Shown piece after piece: positions 36,426 to 48,365 of a stretch of DNA of 64,000 bases. Origin of the DNA: Coniferiporia sulphurascens (taxonomy: Eukaryota; Basidiomycota; Agaricomycetes; Hymenochaetales; Hymenochaetaceae); assembly GCA_002794785.1 (NCBI GenBank), contig NBBA01000011.1:1302001-1366000 (forward strand), read 5' to 3'. Each line of letters begins with the position of its first letter. Position 1 is the first letter of the stretch. Both the position numbers and the translations under genes were made by a program. The notes under the pieces were generated by a model that did no database searches, had not been told where the DNA came from, and saw only the letters and a list, made by a program, of their open reading frames with translations.

Positions 36426-39400
36426 TCAAGCGCCCCGCTGTACCCCTCCAACGCCGACGCCGAAGATCTCCACAGGGATCGGCTTCCGGCGCAGACCCTG
36501 CGTCCCCGCACCCGACCCCGTTGCTGCATCCCCACCCGACCCCCACTCGCCCGACGCACGGCCATCAGCAGGCACAAACGGGTACGTGGAGAGCGACTCG
36601 CGCGGGCGCACGGGAGCCGAGGCCGACGACGAATGAGCGTGGGCGGCGTGCTCGGGCGAGCGCCGGTGCGCGTGGTACTGTGCGTACTGGGCCGTGTAAT
36701 GCGCACTCGTACGTTCTCTCGGCCCTGTTGGCGTCCGCGTCTGCGTCGGAGTGGTCGATGACGACGACGAAGATGGTGATAAAGACGACAAAGGCGCGTC
36801 GGTGCTGCGCCTCCGCGGCAACATCGACGACTGCACCTGCGCCCCAGGCATAAGCTCCGGCTTAGGCACATACCTCCCCGGCCAGGATTACTCTTCCTCT
36901 TCGGGCTCGGCGGGGTCGGCGTCGGGAAGAACGGGAACGGACGAACCACGACGTTCTCAGGGCGTTCCCTCTCCCTCTCTCTTTCCCTTTCGCGCTCCCT
37001 TTCCTTATCGCGCACGACCTGCTGCCGCTCGCGCGCGGCGCGCAACCGCGCACTCAGGCGCGAGGGCAGCTGGAGCTGGAGTTTCGGGAAGAACGAGCGG
37101 GCGGCGGAGGACGTCCCGGTGCCTGCGGACAGGGGGGAGACGGCGGAAGAGGCGAAGGTGCTGACGGACCAGCGCGAGCGGAGGACGCGTCCTGCGCCGT
37201 CGATGTACACGCTCGCAGCGTCCGAGCGTCGCGTCGGCCTCGTCGTCGTGCGAGAAGAGCGACTCCGCGTCTGCGTATGCGTTGGCGCCGAAGCGCGAGT
37301 TGGAGGTAGGACTCGCGCTCGAGTCGGAGTGTCGCGACGAGGACGCGGACGAGAACGAAGACGAAGAAGCGGCGGGGGAGTGCGGTGCGAGGAGGAAAGG
37401 CGCAGCGAGCGAGCGTAGCTGCGCAGGCGTGGGGGACGACGCGCGCGCCGGTGTACTTGTAGATGTGATCGTGGACGCAGCCGCAGCCGCAGCCGCAGAC
37501 GGCGAGAGTGGTGAGTCAGGTGCAGGCGTGCGCGGCACATCTGCACGGACACCACGAGGGCGGAACGCAAACGCGTGCGGGTCAACGACGTCCTCGTCCT
37601 CATCCTCGGCATCCTCGCAGCCAGCAATGTACACGTCGAAGAACGGCTCAGGCTCGAACACCAGTTCCTCACCTTCGTCCTCCGCCTCCTCCTTCACCGC
37701 GCCCATCGTGTCGAGCCCTTCGAACGCGTCCATATCATCGTCAAGCCCGAAATCAACATCAACAGGGAGCGAGAAGCGCGGTGGTGGGCGGATACGAAGC
37801 CCACGGGACTCGTTGGGGGCGTCCGTGTCGGCTGGAACGCAGCTACAGACGGCATCGCGGGTAAAGGCTCAACCTTAACCTCAGCGAAGCGCCTGGAACG
37901 GAAACGTCGGGTCAAGCAGCGGGCTCGGACCCCTCACGCCACGGCCACATCGACGACCAACGCCATGCGCAGCGCTAATCCGTGCACGCGACGTACGTGC
38001 CTTAGCCTTGGCCTTCGCGCGGGCGGAGCGCGCACGCTGGGATCCCGTCGACTTGCTCGAGCGTGTCGAGCGGCCAGACGCCGTGGACGCGAGCGAAGAG
38101 GCGGACGCGCGCCGCGCGTACACGTGGTCCTGTGCATGATTCTGCGTGTGTACGGGAGCAGGGGGAGTCGGGGCATGGGAGGAAGCGTACAGGCGTAGGC
38201 GTAGGCGTGCGGCGGCGGCGGGAGCGAGTCCGGGCGCGATGGTGGGAATTGTTGTTGGAGGTATGACGATGCTGAGCCGCCGCGGCGGTGGCGTACGAGA
38301 GAGGAGGTAGGGTGGGTCGCGAGCGTGCTGTTGGCGAGGGCAGAAGAGGAGGTGGCGAAGGGAAAGGGCGAGGAGAAGAGCTGGAGGTGCGTCGCGATAT
38401 CCGAGCGGTAGTAGTCACGGCCCTCGTCGTCGTCCGCTGCATCCGGGTCGACGTCGATCCACGCAGAGTCCTCTTCAGCGTTGTCCTCACCAACCTCGTT
38501 CTGGGATTGTCTCCCACTGCTTCTCCTCCGCTCCTCGTCGGCCGCCCGTTCCTCCTGCTCGCGCACTTGTTTATTGCGCGCCGCCTCGCGCGCGACCTCC
38601 TCGAGCACACCGGTGAGTGTGAGCTCCCTGTCCGCGTCGACTGCGCCCGAATCGGATTTGCGACCGTGGCCGTGGCCGAGGCCGAGGGAGAGGTCGAGCG
38701 TGTTCGAAGCGACAGCGTCGAGGGGCGCGAAGACGCGTGCGACGCTCGCGCGCGCGGCGGTTTGTGCGCTGAAGCGGTTGCGGCTGCCGCTCTTGCTCTT
38801 CGGTCTCGGTGGACTAGGAGCCGGGCTACTACTAGTGCTAGCGTTGAGTCCGCCCGAACCGATTCGCGCGGGTGACGTCGAGGGCGACGAGGACGAGGAC
38901 GACAACGAAGCCAGATGCGGTGAAGAGCGCAGGCACGGGCGTGGGGACTTGGAAATGGAGAGCGGGGCGACGGGCGGGAGGACGAAACAATCGTTGCTAG
39001 ACGTAGGGGTGAGCGGCAACCCAGGCGTCGAGGGCGACGACGACGAACGACGAGGACACGGACGAGGTGGGCGAGTGCGCGCGCGTCGTCTGCGCCGAGT
39101 CCGTCCTGCTCTCCTCTCCTCCTCGGCGTTGGCGCCGAAGGCAAGCGGCGGGCGCGGGAAGTCGAACTCGAGACCCTCAATGGTAAGCATGACAGACTCT
39201 GCGCCAGGACTACGCTGCACGAGCTCAGGCGCGCGCGGTACGCAGGGTGCACGGCGCGGTGCAGCCTCGGCCTCTGCAGCGCGGAGGAGCGCCTCGAGAC
39301 CGTGCGTGCTGCCGACGAGACCGACGGGGCGAGGACGACTCGCACGGCGGCCTTCTTTCGTAGTTGTAGTTGTACTCGTGCTCGGACTCTCCGCGTCCGT

Positions 39401-39683
39401 CCACGGGTCGGAGCCGCGTCGGCTGATGAAGCTCGCGCGCGCAAATGTGATGGGGGACGGCGAGGTGTGCGCAGCCTCGTCGTGCTCGTCGAGGTCGGGG
39501 AGGACGTCGACGGGGCGCGTCGCGATGGACGGGCGCTTGGGGCGGGCAGTCGAGCGGCTCAGGCGTGGTGAGCCGCGGCTGCTGCAAGATGATGTAGATG
39601 CGTAGGAGTGCACGGCTAGAATGGAATAGGTCGTCAGCACCAGTACCATGAAGCCAGACAGTGCACTCACCAAGGGCCATCAT
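36426..39683 (-). CDS. Unrecognised low-complexity protein, reading frame interrupted
   Basis: I do not recognise this gene. Good coding signal runs leftward from ATG ATG at 39683. Intron 1 (39616-39670, GTGAGT...TTCTAG) joins MMALAVHSY to a Ser/Thr/Arg/Pro-rich frame that stays open to about 38190. A further intron fits at 37893-37937. The protein would be roughly 1050 residues: mostly disordered, with a Glu/Arg-rich helical stretch near 38590-38480 (EEVAREAARNKQVREQEERA), an acidic block at 37735-37590 (EEAEDEGEELVFEPEPFFDV), a (RE)n coiled segment near 36960-37020 and a C-terminal Pro/Ser/His-rich tail ending at TGA 36428-36426. Coding signal changes frame at about 38190, 37990, 37760, 37230 and 36885 without room for introns; most changes are explained by loss of one base. 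Long opposite-strand open frames here are GC-driven shadows. Nuclear or signalling roles would be guesswork. Confidence 0.6.
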
Positions 39684-41122
39684 GAAAGTCGCGACAAACT
39701 ATAAACTGGAAAGATGCTAGAGGGGATCGCGGGGACTCGAGATGTTAAACAGAGGGAAAAGGGGAGGGAGGAGGGGAGGTTATAAGGAGAACCGTATCCG
39801 CGCAGTGCATTGTGTTTTGTGTGTTTTTGTCTCCGTCGCGGTTAAAAATAAGCGAGGCTTTTGTTTCGTTACTGGCAGTCGTTGTATTGTTTTCCAATGC
39901 TCGTATTACCTAATTCAAAATAATACAAACACAACCCTCTCCTCCACTGCACTTATCCCCGCCCTTCTTGCACGCTAGAGCCCCCGGAGGTGTTCTATCC
40001 GCCTCTTTTTCCCTCTGTATTTGCCTTTCGGGGCAGCGAGTTGGTGAGTCGGTGCAGCGCCGCTGTTGCTTACAGCAGCCGGTGCTCTATTGTGTCTGCG
40101 GCGCGGTGCCAATACTATGCGTCCTGGCCTTTTGTCCACCTCTGCACACTCACCTCATCGAACTTCCCCCGTCGTCAACTGCGTCCAATTGTCCCTCCCG
40201 GTGTCACGATGTGATTGTTCAGTGTAGAGTATTATTACTCACAATAGCCATGTACTGTATGCTGTGAACGTACGTGCAAGACCTTAAGCTTGTTGCCTCG
40301 GACTCGGATCTCCGTCGGCTGATGTATCACACTCTACAGTAGTATTACTACATGTATTACTATTAGTAGGGCATGATAGTCAGATCAGCTCTTACTATTA
40401 CTCTTACTATTAATCCAAGTTGTCCATCACCAGAGTCGACGTGACGTCCATCTCGACGGCGCCCGTACGCGTTTTGTACAAACAAACATATATCCCTTGA
40501 TACGTCACGGTTAGCAGCAACAGCACACGCTACGGATCCATCATCAACAACGACCTGCCTACACGCAAAGGGGATAACTCTCACTCAGTGCGGACACCGG
40601 TGCAACACACAAAGGGGATAACTCCCACTCAGTGCAGACACCGGACGCAGATGAGGCCGCTGGGCGGCTGATCATCGCGACCATCGTCGGTGCACGCTCT
40701 GAACGAGCGCGTACGGCCACAATCACCGACCGACCACGAACAAGGGCATGGTGTATACAGCCGACGACTGACAATCACCGCCCGACGTACAGCATCACTC
40801 GTTCACTCAGTCCCAGACAGACAGACAACAAAAACTCTATATGTAGCGTAATAGTTTCGACACAAGCACAAGCACAAACACAAGCACAAACACAAGCACA
40901 AAATCAGGGAAAAGAAGCGTAAGACAAGAGAAGAGGGTAAGTAAAACACAAGGCGATCAGTATGTAATTGGTAATCGGTAATCGGTAATCGTAATTATTG
41001 ATTGAGAAATTTCGTCGTTCATCGCGCGTCACGGGTCCCTTTGTTTTATTTTCGTTTCCGTTCGTTCGTTTGGTTCAGCTTCCCAGACAAAAAAAACAGA
41101 CAGACAGCCCACGGCCTACGGC
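39684..41122. other. Intergenic region between the 36-39 kb gene and ATP-citrate lyase
   Basis: This lies upstream of the gene starting at 39683 and downstream of the ATP-citrate lyase stop, so it should contain a promoter and a terminator on the - strand. There is an AT-rich part near 40220-40420 with TATTACTA-type repeats, a 34-bp direct repeat at 40567-40644, and a CACAAG/CACAAA tract at 40861-40902. No gene was seen. Confidence 0.6.
40567..40644. repeat. 34-bp direct repeat, two copies, 44-bp period
   Basis: AAAGGGGATAACTCTCACTC begins copy 1 (40567-40600) and the second copy (40611-40644) matches over 34 bp with two substitutions; both end in CACCGG. The 10-bp spacer differs from the unit. 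Confidence 0.85.
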
Positions 41123-44100
41123 CTACGACAGCTGCACAGACACACGCGGCTGCGCGAGGTCGGCCATGTTGATGAAAATGTCGTCGGCGGGGTGGCGGTA
41201 CAGCGGCGCGCGGAGGCGCTTCTGGTCGAGGTGGTGCCCGATGAACCCGATGCTGCGTCCGAGCACGAACAACCCGTTCAGTGTCCCGATCTGTTCCACG
41301 CGGTCAGTCGTGTAAAACAAACCCCGAAGAATAAAAAGAGAGAGAGCGCACCTTGATGTACTCGTCCGCCTCGTCCGGCGTGAACGCCCCGCTGTCACGC
41401 AGCAGATCAACGAAGCACACCGCAATGCACCCGTCAACGTTGAGGATGAGCGTGTCCTTCTTCGCCGTCGTCACCTTCTCGACCGCCAGCGCGTAGTCGA
41501 GCAGCGAGTGGCTCGGGAAGTGCTTCAGCACGTACTCCTTCACGAGCTCCACACGCAGATCGGGGTTGTTCACGCTCTTGATCTTGTGCCCAATGCCGCT
41601 AACTGACGGAGACGGCAAAAACGGCTCGAATTAGTCCGGTGTACTGATTAGTACGTCGAAGAGATGAAACGCACTGAGTTTGTTTGCCTTTCGCGACTCG
41701 TCAACGAACTCGCGCGGGGTAAGACCAGTGTCGCGTGCGTTCGAGAACATCGAAGCAGCCTCATCAAGGGCACCGCCGAACCGGGAACCAATGGTAAGCA
41801 GACCAGAGGCAAGCGAGGAGATGAGGTCCTTGCCCGCACGGGTTGCAACGATCGTGTTCATGGCGCTAGACCCATAATCAGACACTTGCAAAAGACAATA
41901 ACCAAACCAACTCACCCAGAAACAGCCGGGCCGTGATCTGCCGTCAGCATGAGCACCATCTCGATGAACTTGGTCGCCCACGGCGGCAAGCGGCGCTTGA
42001 ACCATAGCAAGCTGACAACACCACCGAGCCCAATCTCTTCTCTGAACACGTCCGAGATACGCATGCCCGCGTAGAGAAGCTCCTGTCCTCGTTCGTCCGA
42101 GATCGTCGAGATGAACGCAGCAGGCTTGCGGATGAGCCCGAGCTCCTGCGCCCACTTGTAGTCCATCGGAATAACAGGCGGCTCGCGCTCCGGCTTCGGG
42201 CGGATCGCACCCGACGCGACGAGCGTGTCGTACGTCTCGCGCAGCACGTCTGGCAGGTCCTCGAACGTCTCCGGTACGACAATCCCTGCAGCCTTCATCG
42301 CCGCGTTCTTTGCATCCGCGGTCTCCATCTGCGAATTTGCCATGGAGCCAGCATGCCCGAACTGCACTTCAGTTGCGAACATCTTCGCGCACGTCCCGAT
42401 TGCCCATGCGACAATTGGCTTGCGGATCTTGCCCGACTTGACTGCGTCGATCACGCGGTACTCCTCGATACCACCGACCTCACCGAGGAGGACGAGCATC
42501 TTGCACTCGGGATCAGCCTCGTAGCGCAGAAGGTGGTCGATGAAGGTCGAGCCGGGGTAACGGTCACCACCGATAGCAATACCCTCGTAAGTACCGTTCG
42601 TGACAAGCGAGAGAATATTGTTAAGCTCGTTGGACATGCCTCCAGACTTGGAGACATAGCCAACGGAGCCAGCGCGGAACAGCTTCGATGAAATGATGTT
42701 GTCCATCATTCTGTATATTGCGACATTTAGTATAATGGCGCTGCGAGTAAAAGGGTCCAACTCACCCTCCCGAGTTACCGATCTTGAAGCACCCAGCTTT
42801 AATACCACCAACGGTCGCGGGGCCAACGATGAGAATACCCTTGTCCTTCGCGAGGTGCAGGATCTCGCGCGCATGACGCTCGGGCACACCCTCCGCAATG
42901 ATGGCAATGGTCTTGATCTGGCTTGCGAAGCGCATAATGTCGATAGTGCTGCTGTACACACTACGGCTAGACGCGAAGTTCACGACTACGTCGGCATCGG
43001 GGTGCTTCTTCACCGCCTCCTCGACGCTTGTGTACACCGGAAGGAGCGTCTCCTTCGTTCCCCAGTAGAACTTCTGAATATGGTGTCCACCGAAGGGGTA
43101 AATCATCGCAGCAACACTGGGTATGGTGCGTCCGCACGAGTAGTCAAAGTCCAGCATGCCCTGGATCGCACGCGGCTGGAGACCAAAGACAAGACTGCGC
43201 GTCTCGGCGTCGAATGGACGGTACCAAGGGCGTGCAGAGCCTTTCTTGCCGTCTGCAAAATGCACAATCTGGTCACCAGGTTGGGTGCGCTCGCCATCAG
43301 CGTGAATAGCGCCTACGGACGCCTCGGGAGCGGGTCCACCTCCGACAACCTTGCCCGGCGGCGGAGACCCAGGTGCAGACGGGGGTATGCTGCGCGCAGA
43401 GCTGACACCGGACTTGCGCGTTGACTTGACGCCAAGCGCAATGGGCACGATCTCAGTGATGTGCGTGTCCGGGCCGTACACCTTGATGGGCACACCCAAG
43501 GACTCGCCAAGGAGACGCATCGCCTTGAGACCTTCCTGGTAGTTCGGGCCACCGCGACGGACGAAGATTTTGACGCTGTGCGCGATGAGGCCGGCCTTGT
43601 ACTCCTTCAGGGCGCGAATGATGCCCTTGAAAGTCGCGGCGACGTTCGTGAAGTTGGCAATACCGCCACCAATAATCAGGATCTTGCCGTCGCGCTTGGG
43701 CGTGCCGCGAGTAACCAGATCGAGGATTGTTTTGGCGTACTCGTACGTCTGGCCCTCAGTCGGAGCACCCGAGTATTCACCATAGTTGGCAAGCTCGTGC
43801 GCGAAGCCGTGGGCAGCAATGGCATCGGAATAGACAACGGAAGCACCACCGCCTGGATGTGGCGATCAGTCCAGAGCACATCAACTACGAAGACCTTGCA
43901 GGCTTACCAGCAACCATGGTCCAGACGCGACCTTCCGGGTTCAAAACAGTCAGTTTGAGGGAAGCACCAGTCGAACCATCGAGCTTCTGGATGTATGCTT
44001 CCTCCTTCGTGAGCTGCCTACCAAACGGTGCGGGCCAGACCATCGGCGGGCCACGGTCGGCACCGATGACCTTGCTGGCCGACGATCCCTGAACAGGTGC

Positions 44101-45275
44101 GGAGACGCTTACATCACGAGCGATAGCCCACTTCGGACCGCAAATGCTCTCGGCGGTCTGGTCAAGCTTGGCAGCCATGTCCAGGAACTGCACGATAGGT
44201 TCCCCACCGTTTACGCCATCGAGTACGATGAGCGGGTTGATCTCAAGGTACGCGAAGTGGAGATCGACATATACGGCATAAATACGCGTGATGAAGTCGA
44301 CGAGAGTTTCGCGCTTCTTGGCATCGGTGACGTGGGTGAGGAGTGCAGACGCGACGGCTGCGCGAGCTGGGAAGGGCACGCCTACAGGCAGGTCGAGCTT
44401 GAGCGCCTTGGCGTCGACGTCGCCAATGTCCACACCTCCCTCATGGGTGAAGAGAATAGTGTCACCCTCACGGGCAGAGGTAATGCAAATGTAGAATTCG
44501 GTGTGGGAAGGATGGGGGAGGAACGGCTCGACGATGAAATTGGTAAGTACGCCGGTAGTTTTTTCAACCTGTCGGAGCAAATTAGAGTCAGCACAGCACA
44601 TCTGCATACGCGATCCAAAATATGGTCACGTGAGTCTAATTCTACTGTTTGGGGAAAGGTAACTCCAGGCGCCTAGAACACGCGTCTGCCTGCCCGCATC
44701 CGCCCTAAGCATCTACCGCCCATCATGAGCGCGTTTGCATCGGGGCAGACATGTAATGCGCAGAAATCGGAGAAAGAAAAGAATAAAACAAAAATGGAAC
44801 GATGATAAAGTTTGAATAGACACCAAAATAATGCAATGAAGTGAAACCCCGAACAGCGCGTTCTTACCTGTACGGGCTTTCCGGCACGGTCGGCAATCCA
44901 CTGCTTTGCCTCAGCCCAGGACTTGTTGAGTGCAAGCAGTCCGGCCTTTCCGCGACGCTTGATGAGTTGGTCAGGCTTTGCAACAAGCTTGCTGGTGTGC
45001 ACCCATTGCGGGATCTGGCTATCGGGTGTGATCGTGTTCGTTGCCTCGTCCCACGCGATTTGTGCGACCTGCGGTGTGGGGTACACGAAGGGGGTCGCGA
45101 GGTCCGCGTCGGGCTTTCCGCCAGAGAGCGACGGAGAGCGCGAAAGCCAGTACGCAAGTACGAGCTTCGCGTCGAACTCCCTGATCGCTGTGGTAGTGAG
45201 TATATGCGCGTTGTCAGTACGGCGCGAGGAAGTCTACGCCAACAGTGGAAAAAGGAACGCACGTTTGGCGGACAT
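41123..45275 (-). CDS. ACL1: ATP-citrate synthase (ATP-citrate lyase), fused single-chain form
   Basis: It cleaves citrate with ATP and CoA to acetyl-CoA and oxaloacetate in the cytosol, feeding lipid, sterol and acetylation pathways. Exons on the - strand are 45275-45263, 45187-44868, 44568-43908, 43852-42766, 42710-41916, 41865-41675, 41602-41352 and 41290-41123. They sum to 3486 nt with every phase consistent, giving 1161 residues, close to the 1100-residue animal enzyme. Order: N-terminal ATP-grasp/succinyl-CoA-synthetase-beta-like part ([36 protein letters not shown]), citrate-binding region ([27 protein letters not shown]), a variable linker (about 43290-43440), the CoA-ligase domain, then the C-terminal citrate-synthase-like lyase domain ([31 protein letters not shown]). 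The phosphohistidine is His813 in EVQFGHAGS (codon 42355-42353). The start MSAK lies in a 13-nt exon, so it depends on the splice at 45263. Intron 2 is unusually long (299 bp). Confidence 0.97.
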
Positions 45276-48200
45276 GATTTGAGATGGAGGGGATAGAAAG
45301 GGGAGAGGGCAACGGAGCGAATGCGAAAAATGCGAGGGCGGGAGGATGGGCTATAAATTCAGGGAACCCCCTCACGGCCACCCCAATGTTCCCACGATTA
45401 CGATCAGTCCACTACGCTCGCTTAACTTTTATACATTCTCGACGTTTTTGTGCTATAAATCGTACGACGCCGCCAATGATTTTCCCTTGTCTCGTTCAGC
45501 CTATCACGGCGGCGACGCTGCTTTGCCCGGTCTGAGGGACAAAAGTCGCCCATTCTCCATGTATCAGAGACACTCCTCCTCTATACCCTCCAACGACGCA
45601 ATGTAACTCCCGTTCGCGCTTATGCTCTCATCAGCCCGTGTTTTCAACGTTTCTTATGAGGTGTTTTCCTCGGAGTGCGTTTCCCTCACGAGACGTCTAG
45701 CGGTCTTCAGGTACTTCAAACACGAACAGGAGGCATCGATAAATATAATCTAGTCCATTCCGTCTCTCCTGTCGAAGGCATTTGGCGGGCCTTGCGGCAT
45801 CCGCATTGCCAATTCTCTCTGAATCGAGAAAAGCATATACAATGCCCATGGTCCTTCGGAACGGGCTCACCTACGTATATTCAACCCACATACTTACTCA
45901 ATCCCCCGCAGCATTTGCTATTGACCTAAGACACGGACACCCGACCCCCACTTTTCAGTAAGTGTTTCATGGTGTAATCTTTGAGTGCGCAAGCGTATCC
46001 CCAGAAAATTCGGGCACAAATAGCAGAGCCTAACTGGCCTTATTATCGTACATCTGCCGATGGGCCTTCTTCTTCTTAATATCGATTAATGGTCGCGGCC
46101 GCACTCCGTCGAACCGGCGGATCCGGACAACTATATAGAAGCAGACTACGACATCAGCGCACTACACACTTCATTCCGCTTGGGGCTTCAAGACCAACGA
46201 CGTGAATGCAGCACACTTGCGAGTGCAAGGACTCGGCAGACCAGCGAAACTGGGAATTCTTTAAATCTTGCCCTTCAAGTCCCGTGACATCTCGCCGACC
46301 GGCGCGGGCGGCGCCGAAAGGATGAAGTAAATCTATTTCCACTCATCCCGCATCCCGCGTCCGAGCTACTTATAGCCTCTGCGGCCTCCCGCCAATATCC
46401 TCCCCGCTGTATGTGGAGGTGCGACCGCAACCTGTGCCTGCTTAGATGGGCGGGTCCCCGCCGGCTCGCTGTGTTTCCTGAGTCGGCTCTCCGTCTTATT
46501 CGTTCCTTTCACAGCGGTACTATATATATATCTGCAAAGCTGCGCGCACTTCCATAGCGCCCTTCGGACTGCATATGTGCTATGTCCTCCCTGTCCTGCA
46601 TTTCTATACCAAGTCGGAGCCGCATCAGCCCGATCAAAGCCAGCTTCCTCTAACTCGTATCTCTGTTCTCAGCATCCATTCTCCACAGCTTCAGCATCAC
46701 AGTCTCACAAGTTTCGATCCGTTCACCGGACCCAAGGGAAGAAGGGGTAATGATGCACTTTCACGATCACTCTAGCATCGCTTTGTCCGAGCACCTGCGC
46801 ACATTTCCTTGATCCACACCACCCTCTCTCGGCTTCCTTCCTGAAGCGCCTAATTTCCCGACTGGTGTATACGTCCGATTCTACTTACAAAGCCGCTGGC
46901 TGTGTGCTCGATGCCCTCCTCTCCATCCGGATCTGATCTTGCTAACTCCCCGACGAAGAAACATAGCCGGCGGATAGCCCACAGTTCGCGGGCGTTGATA
47001 AGAGATAGCACGGGATCGCGGCGCACGGAGTTTGTTTGCCCTGATTCTCTTGCATACTACGGTATCGGAATACTGAAAGAAAAGCCGAGGAAAGGACCTC
47101 GCAGATGCTCGAAATGCGACAGTTAGGATCCTCCCTTTTGCTCAAGAAGTCACGTCACCGCCCAGTCGCTCAGCCACCAATCCGATACGAGTTTCTTTGG
47201 CCAATCACGTACTACCCAATCTAAGCAAAAGCTCAAAGTCGACGTCAGATCCGAGGTTTCCGTGTTTATTTTTCTGAGCTCCTGATGCATGCTGGAAATG
47301 TGCAACGTGGAGATAGACGCGGGGCTTCACGCTTTTCTATTATCAGTCGGGGTTTCGCCCGGATTGCCACTGGTTTTCAACTAATCAACAAAGCAGTCCG
47401 ATTCAAATCGTGCAGAGAAGTCGGCGGCTCATCGCAAGATACCTCGACGGGTTTAACGGGACGAAAAGAATTCACTGCGTTCTACGATTGTACTTCGTGT
47501 GTCCGGATCCGTGAGCGTGCCTGTGTTCGTGAGGCCATATGAAGCCTCATACGCTCCAGAGCTGCGCCCGCCGTTAACGCCTTCAGGAACGACGCAGAGA
47601 TTCAGTTGACTGTTAAGCACTTCCTTCCTCTGTTCATCCCCGTTTAGTGAAGCGTTTTGAACGCAAGTACATTCAAGTTAAGCCCGAAAGTTGCAAGAAA
47701 TTCATTTGAAGGTACGAAGTTTTCCCAATGTAAAGCCTGCCTTTCTTTGTATACCGACACGGACTGGCTCGTACCACATATCGCGGAGGAAAATGCTTTG
47801 AGGAAGGCCATTTCCGGATGCTTACGAAATTCAGCTCATTTCACTCAGTGGCGGGTTAGCGCCAGGTGCGATTATTTCATTTGCCCCCGCTGTCTCTTCT
47901 TTTGATATGAGCCACAAATACAGGTTACCACCCCAATCCTAACTCGGTTTCTAAAAAGCAATATTAGCGAATGAAGGAGAAAAATTGGTGGTCAGCAAAA
48001 CTTTAGGTCATTAGCATACACGAAAAATTCGACAATGCAAACCTTCCAGCGGGGTCTGGTGTCAATCTACGCTCCTTACGATTGGACACAGAGTACCGAA
48101 TCTATGCTTTACGTAAAAACTTGAATAGCTATGCGACCTTTGGAATCGCTCATGCCGATCTGATTACCGCCGCTAGTGTCGCTGCTTTGAACGGCATTCG

Positions 48201-48365
48201 TATCACATCAGCCGCTATATCTTCTCACGCGAACTTGTCTGCCATTTTACAGTAACTATTTATGCGAGACTTGAAGATCGGAAGCCTAATGGGTCGCATT
48301 AAAAGCGACGCTCATTGATGGATGGCTTAGAGCGGGAGTCTCTTTGAGCTCTCCATCCTACTAAC
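45276..48365. other. Divergent intergenic region between ATP-citrate lyase (-) and the hydrolase (+)
   Basis: It should hold both promoters. A TATAAAT lies at 45351-45357 and again near 45453, readable as TATA-like on either strand, and a TATATATAT run lies near 46520. Short open frames at 47285-47542 and 47657-47905 (+) are not recognised and lack convincing splice or codon signals. At over 3 kb this is long for a fungal divergent promoter. Confidence 0.5.

Noticed and set aside
38002..39444. 480-codon Arg-rich minus-strand open frame and the 374-codon plus-strand frame at 38481-39605
   Set aside because: Both are low-complexity shadows of the frame starting at 39683, which has a start codon, a good intron and more protein-like composition.
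47380..47440. GATTCAAATC box-B-like sequence suggesting a tRNA gene
   Set aside because: No box A at the right distance and no acceptor-stem pairing could be found around it.
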